NCBI RefSeq assembly: GCF_030506285.1
Contig: NZ_CP119422.1
Span: 1,116,001-1,180,000, forward strand
Direction: 5' to 3'
DNA length: 64,000 bases
From: Catalinimonas niigatensis
GTDB lineage: Bacteria; Bacteroidota; Bacteroidia; Cytophagales; Cyclobacteriaceae
Position numbers and translations under genes: made by a program. Shown here piece by piece: positions 35,689-44,229 of this stretch. How positions within the stretch are numbered: the first letter of the stretch is position 1; each line of letters opens with the position of its first letter. The notes under the pieces are model-generated. The model saw only the letters and a program-made list of their open reading frames with translations. It was not told the origin of the DNA and searched no databases.

Positions 35689-36646
35689 TATTTCCTACAT
35701 TCATAGCTCCAACAAACATATACGTATTGCCCATAGGACGAAAAAAGAAGCTATCAAACTGCACTGCCTGCTGCACATGCGTAATCTCCGTTAGATTAAA
35801 ACTGCTTACTCCTGAGCCAAAAATAATGGGAGCAATATGGAGTTGCACGATATCAGTCGCTTTCTCTTCCATAAACCCTGAAGTAGTGGCTGAACCACCT
35901 TCTATGTATACTGAATACAAGGATCGCTGATAAAGAAAGCGAAGTAGTGCATGACAATCTATCCTGCCTTTGGCATTAGGTTCAAAAGGGAAATATTCCG
36001 TTTGAGGAATCTGAGGATCATCACAGGTGCCTACAATGATAACATCATCTTTACACTTCTCCTGCAAACTGCTGAAATCAGCATCAGATGAACATATTAC
36101 GATTCGCTGGGGATTTTTACCTTCTACCAACCTTACCGTCAGAGCAGGTTGATCAAAATTCAGTGTATTGGCTCCGATCAGAATACTGTCGCAAAGGGCA
36201 CGCATACGGTGGGCATGGACAAGGTTCTCTTCGTTTCCTATCCATTTGGAATCTCCGCTTTGCGTAGCAATTCGTCCGTCCAGTGATTGCGCAAAATGAG
36301 TAATGGCTACGGCTCTTCCCATTTTTCGTGCTTGCAAGGGGAGAAAGCAGTAAGGCAAGTAGGCAGTTAAAAATTCTTTTGCTTCTTCCGGGAGTCCCAT
36401 ATTCTGAACTATATGCACAGTATAAGTATCCAGTCTAAAAACACTTGCCTGTTCATGGCTCATTTCAAGTTCAGGGTTGGCAATGATCATAAGCAGTAGA
36501 CTATCCTTGACCGGTACGGGAAGATGATTGATCCGGACTTCCGGTTCGGCACCAAGCTGTAAAAAACAATAGTCTATATTCTCCTCTGAATGTTTTACTT
36601 TCTCAGCGAGCATTAGTATCCCTAACCAGTAATCTTCTATCTCCAT
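35681..36646 (-). CDS. RibD C-terminal-type pyrimidine reductase
   Basis: 321 aa. The conserved part (about 100-321) starts at RAVAITHFAQSLDGRIATQS and has WIGNEENLVHAHRMRALCDSILIGANTL, QPALTVRL and, at the end, QLHIAPIIFGSG. This is the dihydrofolate reductase-like reductase half of RibD. The N-terminal 100 residues do not carry the deaminase zinc motif (HAE...PCxxC), so this is a reductase only. In riboflavin synthesis it would reduce the ribosyl group of the RibA product. As a partner of the RibA gene directly upstream, it should act on a GTP-derived diaminopyrimidine. It overlaps the dehydrogenase gene by 8 nt. Confidence 0.82.
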   Translation of the reverse strand: MEIEDYWLGILMLAEKVKHSEENIDYCFLQLGAEPEVRINHLPVPVKDSLLLMIIANPELEMSHEQASVFRLDTYTVHIVQNMGLPEEAKEFLTAYLPYCFLPLQARKMGRAVAITHFAQSLDGRIATQSGDSKWIGNEENLVHAHRMRALCDSILIGANTLNFDQPALTVRLVEGKNPQRIVICSSDADFSSLQEKCKDDVIIVGTCDDPQIPQTEYFPFEPNAKGRIDCHALLRFLYQRSLYSVYIEGGSATTSGFMEEKATDIVQLHIAPIIFGSGVSSFNLTEITHVQQAVQFDSFFFRPMGNTYMFVGAMNVGNNA

Positions 36647-36740
36647 ATGATTTAGTTAAAAGCTACAGGTGAACTTCAAAAAATTAATGCAGTCAGCACT
36701 TGCACTACTTGAAACCTTCTACTTCAAACCTTTGACCTTT

Positions 36741-37343
36741 CTACTTACTAATATCTAACAAATGACCCATTAGATTTTGTTTGGTTTGCAAATAATCAAG
36801 ATTTTCCTGATGGGGTTTTATCTCAATAGGCACTCTGCCCAGTACCTGAACACCTGATTTTTTGAGGCTTTCCAGTTTGTCAGGATTATTGGTCATCAGC
36901 AGTACAGAGGAGATATTCAGGTCCCGAAGTATTTCAATGGCAATCCCATAATCTCTTTCGTCAATTTCAAAGCCCAGATGTACATTGGCTTCGGCAGTAT
37001 TCAGCCCCTGATCCTGAAGATTATAGGCTTTCATCTTATTGATCAGCCCGATACCACGCCCCTCCTGTCTCAGATAAATTACTACTCCTCCATCTTTACC
37101 CGTCATCATCATGGACTGGTCCAGTTGCTCACCACAATCGCAACGTAAAGAAGCAAACACATCACCAGTCATGCATTCGGAATGAATACGCACCAGTACG
37201 GGCTTAGTAAAATCAGTCTTCTCACTTACCATAGCCAGGTGAGGCATAGGATTATCCGCCTCACCAGCATATCCAATCATTTTATAAGTACCAAAGCGGG
37301 TAGGTAAGTTTGTTTCAGCTTGTCTTACTAATTTTTGTATCAT
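36741..37343 (-). CDS. ribA: GTP cyclohydrolase II
   Basis: 200 aa. Opens GTP to 2,5-diamino-6-ribosylamino-4(3H)-pyrimidinone 5'-phosphate, formate and pyrophosphate. The zinc cysteines are in HSECMTGDVFASLRCDCGEQ (C-x10-C-x-C). The catalytic region LRQEGRGIGLINKMKAYNLQD and the GTP-contacting MTNNPDKLESL are intact. It is a stand-alone RibA without a DHBP synthase (RibB) domain, which suggests a second copy for secondary metabolism rather than the fused RibBA usual in riboflavin synthesis. ATG 37343 is preferred over the upstream TTG. It lies 94 nt before the RibD-type reductase gene. Confidence 0.92.
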   Translation of the reverse strand: MIQKLVRQAETNLPTRFGTYKMIGYAGEADNPMPHLAMVSEKTDFTKPVLVRIHSECMTGDVFASLRCDCGEQLDQSMMMTGKDGGVVIYLRQEGRGIGLINKMKAYNLQDQGLNTAEANVHLGFEIDERDYGIAIEILRDLNISSVLLMTNNPDKLESLKKSGVQVLGRVPIEIKPHQENLDYLQTKQNLMGHLLDISK

Positions 37344-37448
37344 AAGGATTATCAACTCTTCAACGTGGGTACTTCAGAAGAAGAAGCACAGGGGGTTACA
37401 CATTAACAAATATTGCACAGAAAGTTCACCAAAATACACTAAATACCT

Positions 37449-38795
37449 TTATCCGGAAAATTCTAATTCCAACATTTTCCGAGAGCTTACCTTGTTCAGA
37501 ATGACATAAGAAAGCAGGGTAGCCAGCAGATGTGATATCGGATAAGCGGCCAGGATACCATCAAAACTGTTCATCAACATAGCTCCATAAGCTATCGGCA
37601 GATAAAACAAAAACAAGTGACATAGCGCCAGTCCCATAGCCAGCCAGGGGCGCTGGTATACGTTGAGCACTGTCAGGCTGATCATCACAAAACCATTCAT
37701 GGCATATCCCCAGGGTACAATCTTCAGGTAGTCATTCAGTGCCCGGAAAGTAGCCGCATCCGTAGCAAATATCCTACTGATGTGTTCCCTGAATACACTG
37801 ATAAATACTGCTGCTAATAAGCCTAAGATAAAGGCGTAAGTAATTCCGTACTGTAAGCCCTTATGCGCTCTTGTCCTCTCCTCAGCACCAAGATTTTGTC
37901 CGATAAAGGGTGCCAATACTGCTGTTAACGAAGTAAACGAAAATATGGCCAGCATATCTACCCGTGATCCTGCACCATAAGCGGATACGGCTGCATTGCC
38001 AAAATGACTTAGCAATTTTACAAAAAGCGTGTTTCCCAAAGGTACCAGTACGTTGGTAAGGGCAATTGGAAAAGCCATAGCTACGATGGGCCTCCACCGG
38101 AAAATCCGCGCAAATGACCAATCTGTATGTTTATATCTTTTGAGTGCTTTCCATAAATAAGGAACTGGTAGCCACATGCTGATGAAAATGGCAATTGTGG
38201 TAGCCCAGGCTGCACCGGCAATGCCAAGCCTGGGGAAGCCCGCATACCCAAAAATCAGAAGCGGGTCCAGCAGGGCATTGATTATCACCAGTAGTAACAT
38301 CGTATACGTCAGCAATTTATGATTACCGAGTGCCCGTGCCAAGCTGGTCACAGCTACCAGCAGGCACAAAAAAAACATACCGGGGATCATGATCTCAAAA
38401 TATTGCATGAGTTGCGTCAACACTTCTTTTCTGGCACCCAACTGCACAAAAAGGTTACGACTTCCCATGAACAGGATTATCCACAACATCAATCCAAAGA
38501 TAAAAGCAAAACTAATGCAACTTATCAGGAGTGAGTGCAGTTTTTTGTGGTCATTTCCTCCGGCAGCATTGGCTACCACTACTACCATACCTGCTCCTAC
38601 TCCAAGTAACATACTGACCAGCAAAGTCATCACAGGCGTAGCATAACTTACAGCGGTAAGCGATCGGCTTCCCAATTGACTGATAAAATATACATCTATC
38701 AGCATGAAAGAAGCCATCATCAGTACGCCCAAGAGCAGTACTCCAGACTGTCTGAGTATGTATTTTGCAATATTTCCCTGCAGTACTTCCGACAT
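37449..38795 (-). CDS. MATE-family efflux transporter
   Basis: 448 aa with 12 hydrophobic segments in two homologous halves (for example ITEQ-free LMLWIILFMGSRNLF in the first, RPIVAMAFPIALTNVLVPLG in the second). MATE proteins export cationic or aromatic compounds using a Na+ or H+ gradient. ATG 38795 is preferred; the frame's extra upstream codons start with TTG. Being first in the minus-strand cluster, about 105 nt ahead of ribA, it is a good candidate exporter for the compound made by the downstream enzymes, but the spacing is large enough for an independent promoter. Confidence 0.85.
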   Translation of the reverse strand: MSEVLQGNIAKYILRQSGVLLLGVLMMASFMLIDVYFISQLGSRSLTAVSYATPVMTLLVSMLLGVGAGMVVVVANAAGGNDHKKLHSLLISCISFAFIFGLMLWIILFMGSRNLFVQLGARKEVLTQLMQYFEIMIPGMFFLCLLVAVTSLARALGNHKLLTYTMLLLVIINALLDPLLIFGYAGFPRLGIAGAAWATTIAIFISMWLPVPYLWKALKRYKHTDWSFARIFRWRPIVAMAFPIALTNVLVPLGNTLFVKLLSHFGNAAVSAYGAGSRVDMLAIFSFTSLTAVLAPFIGQNLGAEERTRAHKGLQYGITYAFILGLLAAVFISVFREHISRIFATDAATFRALNDYLKIVPWGYAMNGFVMISLTVLNVYQRPWLAMGLALCHLFLFYLPIAYGAMLMNSFDGILAAYPISHLLATLLSYVILNKVSSRKMLELEFSG

Positions 38796-38888
38796 AGCAT
38801 GCAATTAAGCAATAAACTGATGAATGGACTAAATCATTGAAGTGATTTTATTATTTTGCCCCATATCTTCATCTAAAAACAAAATCAT

Positions 38889-39815
38889 ATGCGCAACCAG
38901 ATCGTCGTAGTAGGTAGTTCTAATATAGATCTGATTGCACAGCTCAGCCATCTTCCTAAGCCGGGAGAAACGGTGGGCGATGCTGCATTCAGTCAGGCAC
39001 ATGGAGGCAAAGGAGCTAATCAGACAGTAGCTGCTGCCCGTGCAGGTGCAGAGGTTAGTTTTATTACTTCGTTGGGTAATGATAGTTTTGGGCAAAGCAT
39101 GCTTCAGGATTTTAAGCGTATCGGCATCAATACTGACTATATTTTACAGAGTAAAGATACGCCTACAGGAACTGCCCTGATTTGGGTAGATACCCGGGGA
39201 GAAAACAGCATAGCGGTAGCACCGGGGGCAAACCATAAGCTTAGCCCTCAGTATATTGACGAATGCAGAATTCTGCTTTCAGGGGCAGAACTGATTCTGC
39301 TACAGCTAGAAATTCCTTTTGAAACAGTAGAATATGTCATTGATCTGGCAGCAAGCCTGGGTAAAAAAATTATGCTCAACCCTGCCCCGGCCCGCAAGTT
39401 GGAAAGAAAACACCTGAAGCCCCTATTTAACCTGACTGTAAATGAAACCGAAGCGGCTATGCTCAGTGGGATGCCGGTGGAGACACAGGAGCAAGTAGTA
39501 GAGGCAGGCAGATATCTCCTGGCTATGGGGCCAGAAATGGTGGTCATCACGCTGGGTGCTCGTGGCGTATTTTATCTCACCAAAAGAGAACAGAAAATGG
39601 TAGAGGCTTACCCTGTAAAACCCATAGACACCACCGCAGCAGGAGATGTGTTCTGCGGAGTGCTGGCTTCTCAGATGGTACAAAACAAAAAGCTGGCGGA
39701 TGCGATCAAATATGCCAACGCTGCCGCCGCACTCTCAACGACCATACTGGGAGCTCAACCCTCTGCCCCTAACCAGCAACAGATCAAAGATTTTCTCGAC
39801 CAATATGAATTTTAA
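38889..39815 (+). CDS. rbsK: Ribokinase (PfkB family)
   Basis: 308 aa. Phosphorylates D-ribose to ribose 5-phosphate. The PfkB signatures are present: GSSNIDLIAQLSHLPKPGET and HGGKGANQTVAAARAGAEVS in the N-terminal part, and the second signature DTTAAGDVFCGVLASQM with the catalytic Asp near residue 254. The segment YANAAAALSTTILGAQPSAP is typical of ribokinase rather than of fructokinase. It is divergent from the MATE gene (93 nt) and has no transporter next to it. Regulation is not evident. The reading frame is of standard length and starts at the first ATG. Confidence 0.9.
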   Translation: MRNQIVVVGSSNIDLIAQLSHLPKPGETVGDAAFSQAHGGKGANQTVAAARAGAEVSFITSLGNDSFGQSMLQDFKRIGINTDYILQSKDTPTGTALIWVDTRGENSIAVAPGANHKLSPQYIDECRILLSGAELILLQLEIPFETVEYVIDLAASLGKKIMLNPAPARKLERKHLKPLFNLTVNETEAAMLSGMPVETQEQVVEAGRYLLAMGPEMVVITLGARGVFYLTKREQKMVEAYPVKPIDTTAAGDVFCGVLASQMVQNKKLADAIKYANAAAALSTTILGAQPSAPNQQQIKDFLDQYEF

Positions 39816-39817
39816 TT

Positions 39818-39897
39818 AATGAAAAATGATGAATGAGTAGTGAATGATGATTCAGCAATACTCTATTATTCATTCATTATTTATCATCACTCATTAA
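39818..39897. repeat. Long imperfect inverted repeat, likely bidirectional terminator
   Basis: Sequence with repeated ATGAATGA-type units on the left (about 39818-39850) and matching TCATTCAT-type units on the right (about 39868-39895) can fold into a long imperfect stem with a loop near 39851-39867. It lies between the rbsK stop and the stop codon of the convergent DUF2892-like gene. Confidence 0.45.
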
Positions 39898-40354
39898 ACG
39901 CCCTAAAGGCCTGATTGATACGCTCCTCAGGGGTAGCTTCCTGGTCTACACAAAGATCATCAAAGTCGCCGCGTACCGCTTTGAGTAGGTTTCTTTCTCT
40001 TAAAATTTCTTCTTTGGTGCGAATTCCTTTTTTCCGGAAAAAAGCCAAAGGCGGACACCAGCCCTGTAAGGCATGCTGCAACAAAAACGCGCTCACCAGG
40101 GCTGGAAAAACCAGAAAGCGCCGGTCAACGAGGAGACTAAGCAAAATCCCGAATAAACTCAGGGTAGACGCATTGGTTCCCAGAGTCCTCTCTATATCCC
40201 ACTCTTCTTCCAGTTCCTGTAAGCGACCGGGAATCAATTCCGGATGCTGAGCATAAAATTTTATATTTTCGTCCGTTTCATATCGGATATTGCGATTCAC
40301 TTCTTCTGACGTATGGTAAGCAACTCGGTTGCTCATGGTTTTAGTACTTTCCAT
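39887..40354 (-). CDS. DUF2892-like (YgaP transmembrane-type) membrane protein
   Basis: 155 aa. Two adjacent hydrophobic segments (about 62-75 LSLFGILLSLLVD and 80-95 LVFPALVSAFLLQHALQG) are followed by WCPPLAFFRKKGIRTKEEIL. The pattern of a helical hairpin followed by a W-C-P-P turn, with an R-T-x-x-E-I motif and a charged helical C-terminus, matches the small DUF2892 membrane proteins. The N-terminal 50 residues are charged and acidic. The function of the family is unknown. It converges with rbsK. The start ATG is the first; a second in-frame ATG (7 residues on) is also possible. Confidence 0.6.
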   Translation of the reverse strand: MESTKTMSNRVAYHTSEEVNRNIRYETDENIKFYAQHPELIPGRLQELEEEWDIERTLGTNASTLSLFGILLSLLVDRRFLVFPALVSAFLLQHALQGWCPPLAFFRKKGIRTKEEILRERNLLKAVRGDFDDLCVDQEATPEERINQAFRAFNE

Positions 40355-40546
40355 AATGCTATAGTTTTGTTTAAAAAATAAATATACTTGCTAGATCAGG
40401 CTAGCGATTGATAAAACATAAAGAAACGCAAAGAAATCAGTAAATCCACAAAGTGTAAGTCATGATTTTATGCTCACATGCAAAGTGTTTTTGGGCTCCT
40501 TTCATTTTTGTATTTGTATCGCCAGAGTATTGCATACGTTTTTCAT

Positions 40547-40846
40547 TTAGCTCAAAGGCAAGCTTTTTATAGCGATATTTTCTTTAGTATCTTCCCTGTC
40601 TGGAGCCAACTTGTCATGCATATCTATGCCCGTTATATAGTGAGAAGCACTCTCCCCCTGCCTTTCATTCATCATCCATTCCAGATGCGACAGTGCGTCC
40701 TGGCAGACTTTGTTGTAGTAATGATGACTGAATAATTCTACCGCTCGCTCATATTGTTCTTTAAACAGATAATCCCAGGCTGTCTGGACATCAAGTTTTA
40801 CATTGGATAGGAAAGACAAAATAAGTAAGCATAGTAAATATCTCAT
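40547..40846 (-). CDS. Hypothetical small secreted protein
   Basis: 99 aa; I do not recognise it. The N-terminus MRYLLCLLILSFLSNVKLDVQ is a good secretion signal or membrane anchor. The next 40 residues (YLFKEQYERAVELFSHHYYN) look helical, like one or two TPR-type repeats, and the C-terminus is polar. No homologue or motif supports a function. It stands alone, between the DUF2892-like gene and the PIG-L gene on opposite strands. It may be a chance frame, although the signal-like start makes it worth listing. Confidence 0.4.
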   Translation of the reverse strand: MRYLLCLLILSFLSNVKLDVQTAWDYLFKEQYERAVELFSHHYYNKVCQDALSHLEWMMNERQGESASHYITGIDMHDKLAPDREDTKENIAIKSLPLS

Positions 40847-41042
40847 CTACAGACAGTTGAATTTATTCTATTTTTCATAAAATACTTTTTTATTTACAAT
40901 ACTATTCATCACAAATATGTTTGACACAAAGCATATTTATAGAATACTGCTGAGAACAAAAATCTATCATCAGTATTATTCACTATCATTAGTCGCAAAT
41001 TGTGTCAAAGCATTATATTTAAAGCTATAATAATCTAATACT

Positions 41043-41921
41043 ATGCTGAAAAATATCTTTTTTACCTGCCTGCTGTTGGTATGTACATTTACATCCGTAC
41101 ATGCTCAGACTGATGTACTTCGTATCGTAGTCATTGGTGCTCATCCTGACGATGCGGATATCAAAGCCGCAGGTACGGCTATACTTTGGGCTAAAATGGG
41201 TCACGAAGTAAAGTTCGTCTCTGTGACCAATGGAGATGCCGGACATCAAACCGAAGGAGGTGGCGCACTGGCGATGCGGCGCATGGAAGAAGCCCGCGAA
41301 TCTGCAAAACGGATGGGCATCACCGCTTACGTCATCCTGGATAACCATGATGCAGAACTGGTACCCAGCCTGGACATACGCAAGCAGGTGATCCGCGAGA
41401 TCAGGAAATGGGACGCCGACCTGGTCATCACACATCGTACTAATGATTATCATCCTGACCATCGCTACACCGGGGTACTGGTGCAGGATGCCGCATTTTT
41501 GGTGGCAGTACCCAATGTCTGTCCTGATACTCCTCCCCTGGAAAAAAATCCCGTGTTTATGTATTTGCAGGACAATTTTATGAAACCTTATCCCTTTCAG
41601 CCGGATATTGTGGTGGCCATTGATGAGGTGTTTGAGCAAAAGATCAACGCACTGGAGGCCCATGAGTCCCAGTTTTATGAATGGCTTCCCTGGGTCAACG
41701 GCCGTCAGGAAGTACCTGCAGATCCTGTTCAACGCAAGCAAATGCTGCGTACCTCACGAACTACAAAAATTACACCCACCATGCATACCTCACTGGTCAG
41801 GTGGTATGGGCAGACTAAGGCCAATGAAGTCAAACATGCGGAAGCCTTTGAAATTTGTGAGTACGGCACCCAACCCTCTGAGGATATGATTCACCGGCTA
41901 TTTCCTATGCTGGGAAAATGA
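41043..41921 (+). CDS. Secreted PIG-L family deacetylase
   Basis: 292 aa. The N-terminus (MLKNIFFTCLLLVCTFTSVHAQ) is a signal peptide. The zinc motif AHPDDAD (near residue 35) and the second site HPDHRYTG (near 140) define the PIG-L / LmbE superfamily, whose members remove acetyl groups from N-acetylglucosamine derivatives. It is probably exported and may act on amino sugars of glycans or glycolipids. A distinctive segment, FMYLQDNFMKPYPFQPDIV, lies between the two halves. It is transcribed alone, with no partner genes on the same strand. Confidence 0.85.
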   Translation: MLKNIFFTCLLLVCTFTSVHAQTDVLRIVVIGAHPDDADIKAAGTAILWAKMGHEVKFVSVTNGDAGHQTEGGGALAMRRMEEARESAKRMGITAYVILDNHDAELVPSLDIRKQVIREIRKWDADLVITHRTNDYHPDHRYTGVLVQDAAFLVAVPNVCPDTPPLEKNPVFMYLQDNFMKPYPFQPDIVVAIDEVFEQKINALEAHESQFYEWLPWVNGRQEVPADPVQRKQMLRTSRTTKITPTMHTSLVRWYGQTKANEVKHAEAFEICEYGTQPSEDMIHRLFPMLGK

Positions 41922-42216
41922 TGTATGGGATGTAATTATCTATTGCTTTGTTATTTTTATATTACTAAAACCTTTTTCTTAAACTCGTAGAGGTTTATTT
42001 CTTTCCTTTATTCCAAATCACTCAGAAAACTGAATGTGTATGATTTCTCTTTGTCAGCAAGGATACCTTAACTTGAGCTTGCCCCATCTGATTTGTAGAC
42101 ATTGTATGTCTTTGTAGCAACTACTTTTTATCATTTTTAATAAGTTCTCAAGAAAACAATCCTTCCGCAAAATGGTAATCAATCAAAGTAAATTTGATTA
42201 CAAACTTTTTCACCTT

Positions 42217-42834
42217 ATGTTCAGATACATTGCTGTTTTTTTTACATTATGTTGTCTTTCTTTCCCTGTATTAGCCCAGGACACTGATGATCAGGAAACG
42301 CTCTTCGGAGATTTTACGATTACCCATTCCGGAGGATATTTCGCTCCGGCAGTTCGTCTTTCAGCAATTAATGGTGACTTTGCCAGCTTCATGGGTGGAT
42401 ATGGTGGCTGGTTCATCAACAAAAGATTCATGATAGGTGGTGGCGGATTCGGATTGGTCAACAATCTGGCCGTACCGGAAGATGCACGTATAGACCCCAC
42501 GCTGGATCTACACTACGATATGGGCTATGGAGGGTTGATGTTTGAATATGTCTTGAGTTCCGACCGCATACTACATCTGATGGGTAATTTCCTGATTGGC
42601 GGTGGCGGCATAGAGCAGGATTATGAGGGTGAAGATGATTTTGAGGATACAAAAAGCGGCTTTTTTGTCTTTGAACCGGGAGTACATCTTGAGGTCAACA
42701 TCACACCCTTTTTAAGAGCTAACGGAGGGATTACCTACAGACTCATCAGTGGCTCAGATACCTATGGGATCAGAGACCGGGATTTGAGCAGCATGGGTCT
42801 GGCGGTAGGTCTGAAGCTTGGTAATTTTGAATGA
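42217..42834 (+). CDS. Putative outer-membrane beta-barrel protein
   Basis: 205 aa from ATG 42217, which starts a clear signal peptide (MFRYIAVFFTLCCLSFPVLAQ). The rest is rich in Gly and aromatic residues with alternating hydrophobics (GGYGGWFINKRFMIGGGGFG, DMGYGGLMFEYVLSS, ILHLMGNFLIGGGGI), and it ends with a phenylalanine-containing strand (GLAVGLKLGNFE). That pattern fits an 8-strand outer-membrane barrel. I cannot assign a named family. The frame extends 15 codons upstream, but that part is not signal-like. It stands alone before the nuoK-like gene and has no obvious operon partner. Confidence 0.6.
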   Translation: MFRYIAVFFTLCCLSFPVLAQDTDDQETLFGDFTITHSGGYFAPAVRLSAINGDFASFMGGYGGWFINKRFMIGGGGFGLVNNLAVPEDARIDPTLDLHYDMGYGGLMFEYVLSSDRILHLMGNFLIGGGGIEQDYEGEDDFEDTKSGFFVFEPGVHLEVNITPFLRANGGITYRLISGSDTYGIRDRDLSSMGLAVGLKLGNFE

Positions 42835-42937
42835 TACCTTCCTAAGTTAAGTATGTCTACTATCTTTAAACTACAATCCTGATTGTAAATCATGGCTGAA
42901 TCATTGGAATTTGCTAAGTTTACACAAACTATTTTCT

Positions 42938-43243
42938 ATGATTCCGTTGGAGCATTATCTTATCCTGAGTGCATTACTCCTGTGCATTGGCCTGACAATT
43001 ATTATCGTCAAAAAAAATGCGATTGTGGTACTTATGGGCATAGAGCTGATTTTCAATGCCGCTAATATCAATCTTGTAGCATTTAGTAAATACGATGCAA
43101 GTTTACTACAAGGCCAAATGTTTGCCCTTTTTGTGATCATCATCGCAGCGGCGGAGGCTGCAGTAGCCATGGCCATTGTGTTGAAGATCTACAACTTCTA
43201 CCATACCTCCAACCTGAATGAGGTCAATGCAATGAAGGAATAA
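42938..43243 (+). CDS. nuoK: NADH-quinone oxidoreductase subunit K, solitary
   Basis: 101 aa, the usual NuoK size, from ATG 42938; the longer frame starts with a TTG. Three membrane helices are visible, with the conserved glutamate in VLMGIELIFNAANINLVAFS and the second in IAAAEAAVAMAIVLKIY. NuoK is a proton-translocating membrane subunit of complex I (or the related MrpC of Na+/H+ antiporters). Neither nuo nor mrp genes flank it: a barrel protein precedes it and a MarR regulator follows. The sequence is intact, so it is not a visible pseudogene. It may be a displaced or duplicated subunit. Confidence 0.85.
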   Translation: MIPLEHYLILSALLLCIGLTIIIVKKNAIVVLMGIELIFNAANINLVAFSKYDASLLQGQMFALFVIIIAAAEAAVAMAIVLKIYNFYHTSNLNEVNAMKE

Positions 43244-43301
43244 AATGTAGGTGAGCCATAAATACCAGTATCTTTTTACAGAAAAAAATTATCTTTGGTA
43301 A

Positions 43302-43751
43302 ATGAGGCTAGAAGAAGAAATAAAACAAAAAAAATTTCGCAGTGAACGTCATAAGGTGATTATCAACCTGATGTACACCGGCAATTGGGTATATTCTATT
43401 AACAAATCTATTCTTAAGCAGTATAACCTCTCTCCCGAACAGTATAATCTTTTGCGTATCCTCAGAGGCCAATACCCTGACCCTTCTACGGTGATGTTGC
43501 TTAATGAGCGGATGCTGGACAAAATGTCCAATGTATCGCGCATTGTAGAAAAGCTGCGTCTTAAAAATCTGCTGACCCGCAATGAATGCCCTGCCGACCG
43601 ACGTCAGGTAGACATTACCATTACAGAAGAAGGTCTGGATTTACTTAAGCAAATAGATGAGAACGCCGAGATTACCGAATATGCGGCACAACACTTAAGT
43701 GACGAGGATGCTGTCCAGCTTAACAAACTATTGGATAAGGTAAGAGGTTAA
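43302..43751 (+). CDS. MarR-family transcriptional regulator
   Basis: 149 aa. A winged HTH is seen from about residue 28 (INKSILKQYNLSPEQYNLLRIL) through MLDKMSNVSRIVEKLRLKNLLTRNECPADRRQVDITITEEG. The DRR(x)VDI wing motif is typical of MarR. Helices at both ends form the dimer. A TATCTTTG box just before the ATG (43290-43297) fits the phylum's -7 consensus and would give a nearly leaderless transcript. Family members repress efflux or stress genes and are released by phenolic ligands; here the target is not apparent. Confidence 0.85.
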   Translation: MRLEEEIKQKKFRSERHKVIINLMYTGNWVYSINKSILKQYNLSPEQYNLLRILRGQYPDPSTVMLLNERMLDKMSNVSRIVEKLRLKNLLTRNECPADRRQVDITITEEGLDLLKQIDENAEITEYAAQHLSDEDAVQLNKLLDKVRG

Positions 43752-44204
43752 ATTTCTTCTTTGTTTATTAGAGCTTGTGCCAAAAATTAAGTGAGCAGAC
43801 AAAAGTTTCATGGTACAACAAGTTTTTAACTTGTTATGTGCGATATTTTATGAACTTTCAGAAGAAGCAAAAGAAGGATTTCGTCATGGTGCTACCCATC
43901 GTTCCCGGATAAGATGTCATAGTATTTTACTTAGCCCACATAGCTAGGGCTATCGTATTCTATAGCTGGCAGTGATGTTTTAGGTAGATGGTGACTGTAA
44001 CATCGGGGACCAGCACGTCGATGAAGAAGCCGCCTATAACAGGCAGAGAATACATGTTTCTCCAGATGATATGACAGCAGAACAGTGCGGAAAAATGATA
44101 AATCAACTTCAAAAAGCTGATTAACTTACCGTCCGTTTTTTATTGCAAGTTCACTGTTGGCAAAAAAACACTAGCGCAAGCATCCCGCTTGTATTACTAT
44201 AGTG
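43752..44204. other. Intergenic region with possible IS630 transposase remnant
   Basis: About 450 bp without an intact gene. At about 43852-43982 (plus) a frame reads ELSEEAKEGFRHG, then RSRIRCHSILLS before a stop, which resembles the N-terminal HTH part of IS630-type transposases; two further in-frame stops follow. The right part (about 44170-44192) carries one copy of the dispersed palindromic repeat reported in the findings. Confidence 0.3.
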
Positions 44205-44229
44205 TTGGGATTACGCATCATAATCCCAA
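44205..44229 (-). terminator. Hairpin spanning the 3' end of the DUF1801 gene
   Basis: A 9-bp perfect stem, TTGGGATTA (44205-44213) with TAATCCCAA (44221-44229), has a 7-nt loop containing the stop codon (44218-44220). It is probably the terminator of the minus-strand gene. Confidence 0.5.

Noticed and set aside
36741-37343. Ordinary riboflavin operon
   Set aside because: ribB, ribH and ribE are absent, the RibD partner lacks its deaminase, and glycosyltransferase, methyltransferase and PTPS-like genes are interleaved in the same transcript.
39818-39897. CRISPR-like repeats near 39.85 kb
   Set aside because: The ATGAATGA-type units are irregular, have no spacers of constant length, and form an inverted rather than direct pattern; this is a terminator-type hairpin.
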